Source: a virus
DNA: 38,650 nt
Strand: one strand, 5' to 3'
IMG/VR virus record: IMGVR_UViG_3300014325_000028
Span: 1-38,650 of that record
A program made the position numbers and the translations under genes. Below the pieces are notes generated by a model. It did no database searches, had not been told where the DNA came from, and saw only the letters and a list, made by a program, of their open reading frames with translations. This document shows positions 8,619 to 18,500 of this stretch, piece by piece. Position 1 is the stretch's first letter; every line of letters starts with the position of its first letter.

Positions 8619-8980
8619 TAGTAGTCCTCGCCATATACGACTGTTACCACGGAGTTAGAGGTCTGTGATCTCACCGTTACCGTTCCCTCTATGTTAAAGT
8701 ATTTCGTTCCTGCCGCGGTCTTTGGAACACCTAAGACTGTCATCAAATCAAAAAATCCGTTACCATCTGTAGTAACAGTGCCTGAATACATGGACTGGTT
8801 AGAACCGTCGTTAACATCCAGTTGAACACTGAATGCCGTAGTGGCGGCTCCATAAATGTATACTCCAACTATCTTGGTTCCATTGGTGCCAGCCGTAAAG
8901 ATTGTTTGAAGGCTACCAGTTCCCGTGGCAGACTTGGTTCTTCCGGCATTTGTGTAATTTATTATCGTATTTTTTGCCAT
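8618..8980 (-). CDS. Probable capsid/tail decoration protein
   Basis: A 120-residue protein of short beta strands rich in Thr, Gly, Val and Ser (FTAGTNGTKIVGVYIYGAA), ending in VVTVVYGEDY. Size and composition fit a small jelly-roll or Ig-like head decoration or tail subunit. It is the fourth gene of the minus-strand virion operon that starts at 10960 and sits 9 bp after the collagen-like protein. No signal, membrane segment or catalytic motif. Confidence 0.65.
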   Translation of the reverse strand: MAKNTIINYTNAGRTKSATGTGSLQTIFTAGTNGTKIVGVYIYGAATTAFSVQLDVNDGSNQSMYSGTVTTDGNGFFDLMTVLGVPKTAAGTKYFNIEGTVTVRSQTSNSVVTVVYGEDY

Positions 8981-8989
8981 TATTGAAAT

Positions 8990-9805
8990 TTAAAATTGTT
9001 GAAAATCTAAAGGAGCATTTAGGTCTGCCCTTACTTGACTGAAATTTATAAATACGTACCCAGTATCATCGGGCCTGCGTATTAAGAAGGAATACGGGTT
9101 CCCCATTGCTTCTGCGGGTATTCCGTTACCGTCTACAGTTTCATAGTTGAACCCATTTACGCCATCAGTCCCATCTATGCCGTCTTGGTTCATTTCTTGC
9201 CAAGAAGATCCATTCCAAACAAGAGACTGAGGAGGAGCATACGTAGTGTCTCTATAGGCCCAATTTAGCTGCGCTGTTCCGGGGGGCGGCCCAGCAAAAG
9301 TACCCTGCCATGCTATAGACTTACCAGGTGCACCCGGCGTTCCTGCGCTACCCGCTAAACCGTCCTCTACCATTTCCCTCCAGGCCGTTCCGTCCCATAT
9401 CCTTGCCATCTTTAAGGCCGAATCCCGGTAAGCGTCATTAACACTAGGGCTAACCGGAGGTGTGGCGAAGGTTCCCAACCAACGAACAGAGTTTCCCTGT
9501 ACGCCCCTTAAATCGGCAGCACTAGATAAGGCTCCAAAAGTTCCGTTTGCCTGAAGATAAATATTGGGTGCAGTAGGTGAAGATGGGGGCGTTCCGGTTC
9601 CACCCACCCATCCGTTAAATTTTAGACTGTATCTCTGTCCGGTTCCAGTTGTGGTTCCGTCATTTTGAATCAGCACAAGACTTTCCGACCAGCCATTATC
9701 ACCAGCCGAACCCTGTGGGCCAGTTGCGCCAACGGGGCCCTGAGGCCCTCTTTCTACTAAGATGGGGTTGCAGGAGCAATTATCTATACCGCAGTTATCG
9801 CACAT
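8990..9805 (-). CDS. Collagen-like virion fibre with duplicated CBM-like module
   Basis: A 271-residue protein. The N-terminus is Cys-rich (MCDNCGIDNCSCNPI), followed by collagen Gly-X-Y triplets (GPQGPVGATGPQGSAGDNG). A module of about 50 residues then occurs twice: a W-x-GTFA-x-PP opening, N-x-AYRD in the middle and W-x-G-x-x-W-x-EM at the end (about residues 107-150 and 165-210), with collagen-like triplets between and after. The Trp spacing recalls small chitin-binding-type modules, so sugar binding is a fair inference. Collagen triplets in phages form trimeric fibres. It lies in an operon with other virion genes. A head fibre or adhesin is likely. Confidence 0.75.
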   Translation of the reverse strand: MCDNCGIDNCSCNPILVERGPQGPVGATGPQGSAGDNGWSESLVLIQNDGTTTGTGQRYSLKFNGWVGGTGTPPSSPTAPNIYLQANGTFGALSSAADLRGVQGNSVRWLGTFATPPVSPSVNDAYRDSALKMARIWDGTAWREMVEDGLAGSAGTPGAPGKSIAWQGTFAGPPPGTAQLNWAYRDTTYAPPQSLVWNGSSWQEMNQDGIDGTDGVNGFNYETVDGNGIPAEAMGNPYSFLIRRPDDTGYVFINFSQVRADLNAPLDFQQF

Positions 9806-9816
9806 GGGAATATATT

Positions 9817-10281
9817 TTAAGATAAAACGTAACCATAGATATATATGTCCGCAGTTCCGGTTGTTCCTAATGGAGTGCCGAGGGATGCGTATATAGAATT
9901 TGAAACTGTAGAGTGTGTTTTTAGCCGGATAAATAAATTAGTCTCTCCAACCCTAGCCATAGATGATGATAAAGTCATGTAACTAAATACTTGATTTGAC
10001 ATGGCGGCTATTTGATTGCCCGATCTACCAGTTTGATCCCACCATTCCAAATCATCACAGGCAGATAGATTGGTTGAAGGATTGACCATTACAATATCTG
10101 TTATAACGAAATTGGTTCCTCCAAACAAAGTAATTAGTTGATCAGATGTTGAATTTGCGTTGAACGGGGTTGACCCATCCAATTTTCCTATTAATGCTAC
10201 GCCGCCGGACATGCCCACGTCGCCTTTATCGCCCTTTATTCCCCTGGGGCCCCTGAGTACTTCTATAGGGTTGCAGTTCAT
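9817..10281 (-). CDS. Virion protein with short collagen-like stem
   Basis: I place the start at ATG 10281, one base after the upstream stop, which gives 154 residues; the longer version from 10302 overlaps the previous gene. The N-terminus MNCNPIEVLRGPRGIKG matches the start of the next gene (NPILVERGPQGP), after which a few Gly-X-Y triplets (GPRGIKGDKGDVG) lead into a beta-rich C-terminal domain of about 120 residues. The shared N-terminal motif suggests both proteins dock on the same virion site. Probable decoration or fibre protein. Confidence 0.7.
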   Translation of the reverse strand: MNCNPIEVLRGPRGIKGDKGDVGMSGGVALIGKLDGSTPFNANSTSDQLITLFGGTNFVITDIVMVNPSTNLSACDDLEWWDQTGRSGNQIAAMSNQVFSYMTLSSSMARVGETNLFIRLKTHSTVSNSIYASLGTPLGTTGTADIYIYGYVLS

Positions 10282-10282
10282 T

Positions 10283-10960
10283 TTAACATCCTTTGCAGCC
10301 ACAGGCGCACAAATCTGAGGCTTTGGTTAATGATTTTTGCGCAGCATCGTATTGGCCCACTTCAGCGGAATAAATAGCGGACAGGAGCATTGCTTTGGCC
10401 TTCATTGCGCTTTGTAATTTGTCTTCACAACAGTTGCATCCCAGATTAACAAACATTTTCTTTACGCAGCAATCTGTATTGCACCATACAAGAAAATCAC
10501 AAGAAGTAGTTATGTCGAAATCCACGGGATCGCTTCCATCTAAGTAGGCTCCTGAAATTTCATAGGTAAAAGTCCAAACCATATCCGCAATAGCGATATC
10601 TTCTGGGTAATCTAAATACGTGTTTAGGATATTGAAAACAGATGACCCCGTGAAAGGGAAGGCGGTGTTTGTTAGGTCGGCGAAGATATTTACAGTGGTT
10701 TCATCTGGCTTAGTTAGCACAAGCGCAGAAACTACGTTAGAAGCAATCGTGAAAGTGAATAACCAAGGAACTGTTGCCTTGTACTGATAAACGCCTATTA
10801 TGGCCTGCGTAACGTCGGATGAATCAATGTTTGGCCCACCGTAGCCACCGGGGTTTGTTGAGCTGTTGTAGGTTCCTGTAGTATCCTCAAATACGAAAGT
10901 CTTTCCGTTGTTGGATAAGGTTATGCCAATATTGAGCGTAACATCGTTTAGAGTCGCCAT
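10283..10960 (-). CDS. Cys-rich virion-associated protein, first gene of operon
   Basis: A 225-residue protein with a beta-rich N-terminal region of about 150 residues, then a Cys-rich C-terminal part with many paired cysteines: CDFLVWCNTDCCVKK, GCNCCEDK, and the ending CACGCKGC. A helix (QSAMKAKAMLLSAIYSAE) separates the last two clusters. Such clustering suggests metal binding or disulfide cross-links, perhaps in capsid-attached parts. It is promoter-proximal behind the leader ACCCCTC and the palindrome at 10989, and heads a five-gene virion operon. Exact role unknown. Confidence 0.7.
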   Translation of the reverse strand: MATLNDVTLNIGITLSNNGKTFVFEDTTGTYNSSTNPGGYGGPNIDSSDVTQAIIGVYQYKATVPWLFTFTIASNVVSALVLTKPDETTVNIFADLTNTAFPFTGSSVFNILNTYLDYPEDIAIADMVWTFTYEISGAYLDGSDPVDFDITTSCDFLVWCNTDCCVKKMFVNLGCNCCEDKLQSAMKAKAMLLSAIYSAEVGQYDAAQKSLTKASDLCACGCKGC

Positions 10961-10983
10961 TCGTTTGAGGGGTTAGAACAAAG

Positions 10984-10991
10984 CAAAGTTA
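10984..10991 (-). promoter_or_regulatory. Late promoter -7 box for 10960 operon
   Basis: On the minus strand TAACTTTG abuts the palindrome, whose terminal TAA supplies the first bases of the box. No TTTG stands at the normal -33 distance. The leader then reads CTAACCCCTCAAACGA before the ATG at 10960, nearly the same as the leaders at 5899 and 20834. Confidence 0.6.
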
Positions 10992-11006
10992 CAAAAAAGT
11001 TTGGAA
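10989..11006. promoter_or_regulatory. Late-control palindrome, copy 2
   Basis: TTACAAA, 4 nt, TTTGGAA: one base from perfect. It lies between two divergent virion operons (start codons at 10960 and 11053) and provides the -33 of the plus promoter while touching the -7 box of the minus promoter. Confidence 0.7.
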
Positions 11007-11032
11007 CCCTTTGGGTAATTTTATTAAATTTG
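11000..11032 (+). promoter_or_regulatory. Promoter for the 11053-18716 virion operon
   Basis: TTTG (11000-11003), 21 nt, TAAATTTG (11025-11032): a full Bacteroidota promoter. The start codon at 11053 is 20 nt past the -7 box. It argues against the longer frame beginning at 11011. Confidence 0.7.
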
Positions 11033-11052
11033 TAAATTATAACCTACTGATA

Positions 11053-12582
11053 ATGCTTGAATACGGAGTGCCCCAGGGTCTTGCGGTGAAAGTGCCGTAT
11101 AATGATTACATCCAACAAGACCGGCAACAAGCGGAAGATTTAGAAAGAGCCAAATCTAGGGCAGAAGCCAGAGCCAAAATACAAGCAGATGATTTTGACT
11201 ACAAAAATGCCATCAACTCATGGGATCACGCCATCATTAAAGATTACGCCACTAAAAAAATATCAGAGATAGGTAAGTGGAAAGCGCAAAATCCGGGGTG
11301 GCAATATAACCCACAGCTTTATAGTGAATATAAAAATATGATAAAGGGCATAACTGATAATGAACATTTTTATAAGGGCTATAGGGTAGACTCAGAAAAA
11401 AACAAATTCGAGGCTTTTTTAAACGATCCCAAGAACGCTGATTTACGAGATTTACCCGAGGTTCAACAGTACAAGCAACATCTTGTTAATTACCTGCGCG
11501 AAGGGTCAATTGACGGCGTAAGGGGAAATAATATTGAATTTAAGTTCGAACCTCCCTCCGATTATGATTTTAATCCGCTTTTGGAGCAGTTTGGCAAAAA
11601 GACTCCAAAAGCACTAAAAAGCAAATCCGTTTTAGCTAACGGCTTACTTAGTCTTCAGTATGGGGCTACAGATAATGACATCAGAAATCAATCTAGGTCC
11701 TTTTTATCCAACTTAAATCCTTATCAATCGAAGAAGTGGGCCTACAACTACAAGCAAAAACTTGCGCAATCGGGTCTAACGCCAGAAAAATACAGCATAG
11801 AGGATTATACCAAAGATACCCTTGAAGGGCACGTTACTCCTGATGAGTTTCAACATGCCACATATCATGTCAATGACGGCAATCGTTCTGGGGGCGGAGG
11901 ATCGGGGGCAAAGAAGATAGGCACTAACAATAGCCTTCTAAGTCAAGTTTTAAAAAGGTCTTACGAAACCCCTGGCTCTGGCGCACAATATACGCCAGGT
12001 TCAGCCGAGGAACTTTACATAGGTAAAAATGGACTTCTAAACACCGAAGGGGCTAAAATATTCACGAAAAATTCAAGCGGAAGCATTAAAAACGTCACCT
12101 CTTTAAAAGGTGTGTCAACCAATAATTGGGATTTTTCTAACACTAAGGTAACGTCCTTTCCTATTTTCAATCCGGAAACTAGAAAAGTAGAGGGGTATAG
12201 CTCCTTTGTTAGTGGTAAAGTGCTATTGACCCCCGATGAATTCAATCAAATGGTTGGTGACGAAAACGCGGTTTATGACCCGTGGGGATTTGGTGAAACT
12301 GCGCTTCAAAAAAAATACGATGGGGACGCTAAAATTGTAAAAAAGGTAAATAAAGATGGCAAAACGGCCGATTTGATTGAAACGACAATCCATTTACCAT
12401 TGCAGGCCAATAATCCTCAAGTTCATTACGCATCCGATCATGGTGCAGGAACTAAGTCTGTAGAATATGGCGAAGGCGGAAATGAAGACCGATACAGGAT
12501 TAGCCCAGATGGTACTATGTACCAAGATACAGAGACCGGCATTATTTACGACCGTAGAACCAATAAGCCTATTCAACAATGA
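11053..12582 (+). CDS. Probable internal virion protein
   Basis: A 509-residue protein starting at MLEYGVPQG. The first 100 residues are helical and strongly charged with Ala/Arg/Gln repeats (DLERAKSRAEARAKIQ), predicting a coiled coil. The middle carries a Gly-rich linker (SGGGGSG near residue 280) and the C-terminal part is beta-rich, ending in GTMYQDTETGIIYDRRTN. No catalytic motif. It overlaps the 2045-residue polyvalent protein by 4 bp (ATGA), so the two are probably made together. Pairing with a giant ejected protein suggests an ejection or internal core role; this is inference. Confidence 0.7.
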   Translation: MLEYGVPQGLAVKVPYNDYIQQDRQQAEDLERAKSRAEARAKIQADDFDYKNAINSWDHAIIKDYATKKISEIGKWKAQNPGWQYNPQLYSEYKNMIKGITDNEHFYKGYRVDSEKNKFEAFLNDPKNADLRDLPEVQQYKQHLVNYLREGSIDGVRGNNIEFKFEPPSDYDFNPLLEQFGKKTPKALKSKSVLANGLLSLQYGATDNDIRNQSRSFLSNLNPYQSKKWAYNYKQKLAQSGLTPEKYSIEDYTKDTLEGHVTPDEFQHATYHVNDGNRSGGGGSGAKKIGTNNSLLSQVLKRSYETPGSGAQYTPGSAEELYIGKNGLLNTEGAKIFTKNSSGSIKNVTSLKGVSTNNWDFSNTKVTSFPIFNPETRKVEGYSSFVSGKVLLTPDEFNQMVGDENAVYDPWGFGETALQKKYDGDAKIVKKVNKDGKTADLIETTIHLPLQANNPQVHYASDHGAGTKSVEYGEGGNEDRYRISPDGTMYQDTETGIIYDRRTNKPIQQ

Positions 12583-15500
12583 GGGGCGTAAATATCTCTA
12601 AACAGATTGATACTTCGGATTGGGCTCCAGCAAAAGACCCAAGCGCTTCCCTCGAAATAGACACTTCTACCTGGAAGCCTGCGGGGGTTGCTAATATATA
12701 TAACCCCAATAACGAGCAATTTTTGCCAACAGGAGATATAGAAGAGAAAGTGCGTGGTATTCTAAAAGAGGTAAATAGTTCGGATTCAGAAAAGGAATAC
12801 ATCGTTGACATGGCCATGAAAGGCGCTTCTAAACAAGAAATATCAGATGCAATTCTTACAATTCAGGGAATTCACCCCAAGCAAAATTTAGACACGCAAA
12901 CAACTCTCGATAAGGTTACCGAGGGTGTTCAGGATTACTTAAAACTATCCGTTGCGCCAGCAGAAGTACTCTATGAGACGGTCGCTAAACTTAAAACTCC
13001 TGCCTCTTACTATTTGGAAGAAACCGGCAAAGGGTATTCTGTGCCTAAGCCTTTAAGTAAAGGAGAAAAATCTCCTGTGGGATCAAAAATAAATTCTATT
13101 TGGGGTACACCAACAGAATCGGAAGACGATAGCAGGGTAACGGATATAGGTAAGAAATTATTTAACATTTTACCACACGTAAAAGAAAGCGGCAATGATT
13201 TAGCACAAGTTGTTTATGGGGCTGCAACTGGCGAAGAGCTTCCTTGGTATCAAAGGCTTAAAAACGAAAACGAAAAACTGGAATTTGAGACAAGCTCAAA
13301 ATACAATAAAAATGTTCTTGATGTATCAAAAATAAATTCATTTGAAGACCTTAATCCCACGTCGGACGCATACGACTTCTCATTATCAACTATAGCTAAT
13401 ACTGCCGTAAATCTTGGCGCATACGTTTTAGAACAGGCGCTAACTAGGGGGTCATTAGGTACTGCAGGGAAGGGTGCTAATGCGGCATTACGAGCGGGAA
13501 AAATTACGGAAGAGGCTGCCCAAAAAGCAATAAAAGCAGAAAGTCTAGCGAAGGGATTTACGGCTTCCTACCTCACTAACTTGGGAGAGGCAATGGAAGC
13601 GGCTAATGAAAAGGGGATAACAGGTAGGGGTGCTTATTTAACTGCGTTGGCCGCGACGGCCCCAATAGCGGCTATAGATATGCTGGGTGGCGGGTATGGT
13701 CAAATTAACAAAGCCTTTGAAAAAGAGGCGGGGCAAAGTTTAATTAAAAAACTTGTTCAGGGGGCCATTGAAGATGCGGATGGCAATGTAACAAAAGAAG
13801 TTCTCGATGACCTTTATAAAACGTCAAATCTCGCTGCTGCCACAGTAGCCGAAAAAACACCAAAGAACATTCTTAGAACTGCCGCCGAGGAAAGTGCGCA
13901 AGAGCTTTCCCAAAATGTGATTCAGAAAGCCTCGCAGGTAATCCACGACAACTTAGTGGATGATGGTGACCCTAAATACGGAACAGAGCTTTTCAGCCCG
14001 CAGTCTATAGGAGATTACATAAACGATGCTTTTGGCGGCTTAATCGGTGGTGCGCAAGGTCATGTGTTAGGTAAAGTTTTAGAAGATAAAAATAAGAACG
14101 AGGAAAAGTCTAAGACGATAATGAGCGCCATTGCTCAAGGAAATGAAAACGAGTTAAAGACTGAATTATATGGTGCTTTCAAGGCAGGTAATATAACCAA
14201 GGAAGACCTTGATAAGGCTCTTTTTAAGATCGACAAATATTCAGAGTACCACGAATCTACCAAAGACCGCAACCTGGATGATGATAATAAACGAAGGATA
14301 TTTGATCTTACTTACGAGAAAGCTAACATTCAGGCAGGGCTCGATAAACTAGAAGAGAGTAACCCCGATGGAATAAATGATGGGGAAATAGGCTACAGGA
14401 AGGATTTGATTAAAGAAATTGAGGGAGAGGTAAAAGAAATATGGCAGGGTACCGAAAAGAAAGAAGAGCCTAAAAAGGAGCCGATAAAAAAGGCATTCAA
14501 AGATTTTAAAGCAAAGCCAGTTAAGGAAGGGCCTGTGCCGGAATTTAACGTTTCTGAAATGTCCCCCGAGGAGTTTGAAAATTTAGATCCAGTAGATAAG
14601 TTTCACGCTATTTGGCAAGCCACTACCGACAAGGGTAAATTCTTTAAGCCTAAAGAACTCAACGGCACCCTAGAGATTCCCATAGGTCGTTCGGCTAAAA
14701 TAAACGTGGATGGGAAGTTAATTGACCTTGCGTCCAGTGACCAGGAACGGGAAGTTGTGAGGGATGGCGAGAAAACTTTCCCCAATAAAGTGCTTTTATC
14801 TTACGAGGGAGAACCCGTTAGCATTAGACCTTCAAAGGTAGGCCAGCTTAAGGCACTTGCGGTTTATGATAAGGAAGGGCACCCGATAAAAGATTTGGAC
14901 GGGCAACCTTACTTTATTCGTGTGAGTGAGAAAGGTTACGGCAGGCCAAAGTATAACTCCGAAGAGTTCATTCACCCCGATTACGTAGAAGAGCATCGGA
15001 AAGGAAGCGAAGGTTTAATCTTAGTGCCCGATTTTGAAACCCGTAACTTAGGTAGAGAATTTGAAGGCGAGATAGAAACACCCGAAGCCAAAGAGATACT
15101 GAAAAAATCTATTCGCAATCCACACACCTCGTGGAAGCATGGGGAGAAGTACATAGATTTTGCTCAAAGAACTATCGGCGCGTATAAAAACTGGCTTAAA
15201 AAGGCCAAGGATAAATCGGTTATCGTTACGCACAGCCAGGTTATTTCACTCATAAACCAATGGGAAAAACAGGGGAGGCCCGAAAACCTTAATGAGCTGG
15301 ACTTTAAAAAACTTGCCGAAGACAAGGTTGGGAAGGATGAAGTCTATGAGCACACTTCAGATAATGGGAAAGTGTACCTTGTAAGGCACGGTGAAACTAC
15401 CGAGAACGGGCCTCCCGGCCAAAGCAAATTCAGGAGTAGACAAGTTTCTTTGAATCAAAGCGGGGAACAGACCGCCGTTGAATTAGGGGAAAAGCTAAAG

Positions 15501-18500
15501 GCAAAAGGAGTAACGGATATTATAACAAGCCCCCTAAAAAGGGCTAAAGAAACTGCTAATATTATCAAAGGCGTAGTTAGGGGCGAGGAGGGCGCTAAGC
15601 CGGTTGAACCTAAAGGCCCCGTTGAAACTCCTGTAGTAGATAAGCCTACTAAAAAGAAAGTGGCTTCAAAGGCTAAAGAGAAAATAAAAGGCGATGAACC
15701 AAAGGGTGATGAGCCTAAACTTCAAAAGCCACAAAAAGAAACTCGTGAAAAGGCAAATCCAGAAAGCGTTAATGAGGTTGTGAAATACTTAAAAAAAGCT
15801 AATCCTAAGCTAAGTATAGAATACGACGAAAATTTAAAAGCCGCAGGATCGGCAAAGGGCAATCAGATCAAAATAAACCCATTTTACGCAGGAATCGATA
15901 CGCCTATACACGAGGCGGGGCACATCTTTATAGATTCTATCGGTGGCCTTGAAAACAAAGTTATAAAAAAGGCTGTAGATCAATTAAGGAACACTGGACT
16001 CTGGAACGAAACGCAAGAAAGGTATCCAGAGTTAAGTCCCGATATGCTTGCTAAAGAAGTACTCGCCGAGGCTATAGGCAGGGAAGGTGCAGGTATATTC
16101 AAAAAAGCCTCGGAGACATCTAAATTTAAACAGCTACTTGACTACATTTTTGATCGGATAAAAGCGGTTTTCGGATTTAATAGGAATATTGCTAAGACGC
16201 TTGCTAAAAAGGTTTTATTAGGAGATGTTTATAAAAAAGAAAAGCAACCCGAAACTACTTCGCTACAAAAAATAAAGGAGGAAAAAAAGTACTTCGGTAA
16301 GGCCAAAGTTTTGCCAAAGAGTTATTTTTCAAAGCGCCAGTACGGATTAAGCACAAAGGAACTAGAAGCCAGGAAACGAGATTTAGAGGAGAAAATATTA
16401 GAGGCTTCTAACGAAGAAAAGCCCAACATGAAATCTCAACTGGAATCATTGGTTGATCAGATGAAGGTTATAGATGATGCTTACGAGGAGTACAAGGATT
16501 CTGTTACCAACATCAAAAAGATGCTGGACGAAGACAGGGATTTTTACGAACTGTCAGAGGACGAGCTTTTAGAGATGTACTCGTACATTATGCAGTTTGA
16601 CGACACGGCTCAATCGTCGTATTTCAAGGATATAATGTACAGGATTGCAAAGGCACTCGTTGAGAAGCAAAACAGGCTACTTGAATCAAAAGGTGTTGAG
16701 ATCGGGCAGCACAAGTTCAGAGACCTTAACGCCAGAGGGGTTTTATTTAAGTCTCTTTCTCACATCCAGGAGTATTTCCCCGAGCTACAACAACTTTCTA
16801 AAATTTGGGATAACGCGTACGAAGGATACGTTTCTGAAAGGGAAAAACTGAACGCAGAAATAACTAATCTTGCCAAGGAAGTAATTAAAGAAGAAAAGAA
16901 AAAAGAGGGTGTTTCCGATAAGGTTAAAGATTTTTTGTCCCCAAACAACGCTAAGTACTTTGGCTGGATGGATGATGGAGGAGAACTTTTAACTACCGAA
17001 AAAGCGCGAAGTAAAGGTCTTAGCGACGCTAAAATAAAGTACCTTGAAAAGTACAGGCAAATACGGGATTCATTTAAGGGCGAGCAATCAAAATTCGCCA
17101 ACTCCTTAGAGGATAACGCACTTGTTAAAACAGGCAGGAATTTCCGGGAAACCCTTGGGGATAGTGGGGTTATAGCCGCCATACAACAGTGGTTAAGCCC
17201 CAACTCAAAGACGGGTGAAATTAAAATGTACTACGAGGGTACGGGAAAGCAACACCTCAAAACCCTAAACGAGATAAATTTGGATCTGCAAGAACAGGCC
17301 AAGAAGGGAATTATAAGCAAAGTAATTGCGGGGTCTAAGTCGTTGTATTACGCTATAAAGGCTCAAAAGCTACTAGCTAAGAAAATAAACGAGGACGGCA
17401 GCAAATTGCCCGAAAGCTTTTACAGGACGTACACCATAAACCAACAGGGACAGATAGTAAACAAATTCGGCTCTCCGCTTGAAGGCAAGTACTCAAAGGA
17501 TTTCCATGGGGCCATGCTTCAGTACATAAACGAGATGAGCTTTTCAAAGAACGTTAATCCTGTTTTACCATACGTTTATTCAGTTGAGTACTACAACGCA
17601 AACAAATTTGGCGACAAAGAGGTTAAGCCCAACGTAACTAAGTTTATCCAGCTTTGGAGGGACAAGCATATTTTCAGGGAGAAAAAAACTTTACTTCCCG
17701 AGATAGATATCCCCATGCGTTTTCTTAGGCACCTTACCTCTATGATCTCAATGACGTTTAACCTAAAAGCTGGGTTGTGGAACGCGGTAATGGGGAAATA
17801 CAACGCCTGGAGGGAGTTAGGATTAAAAGCTATTGGGCGCGGCGAGAAAAGGTTCTTTAAATTAAATAACAAGACCGGTAAGTATTTTATCAGTTCAAAG
17901 GCAAGGAATATTCTTAATAAGTACAACATAGTTCAAACAGAAAACACCACGGATTTAAAACCCTATGTTGGCAAGTTGTGGGACGGAATGGCTACCATGT
18001 TAACGAAAATGGGGGAATTTTACGTTCAGGGAACTATGTTTTTGGGCCAAATATCCAACGAGGACTACGCTAAAATTGATGCCGAAGGAAACTACACGGG
18101 AGAAGATAAGGAAGCCTTTGAGACTCGTATGAAGCAGTATCGTAAAAAGGTTAGCGACATTCAAGGTAAGTATTCTGAAAAGGATCGAAGGAACTTTGAA
18201 CTATGGGAGCTTGGTAGGTTTGTTGGCCAGTTCAGAACCTGGGTTCCCGATTGGTGGAAAGAGCGTTTTGGAGAAAAGTACTACACGGCAGACGGGGAAG
18301 TTCATTACGGAAGCTATCGGGCTTTTGCCGGGCAGTCTTTTAAGGAGTTGTACACAGCCGTAAAGAGTCGAAAAATGTTTACTTCGGAAGAATACGTTTA
18401 CAAGCGCATGAGGCAAAATTTAAGAGGGGCTATGGTAACCGCAGTAGTATTGGCCGCATCACTTTCTGGAGATGATGACGAAAAGAAGCGGAAAAAAGGA

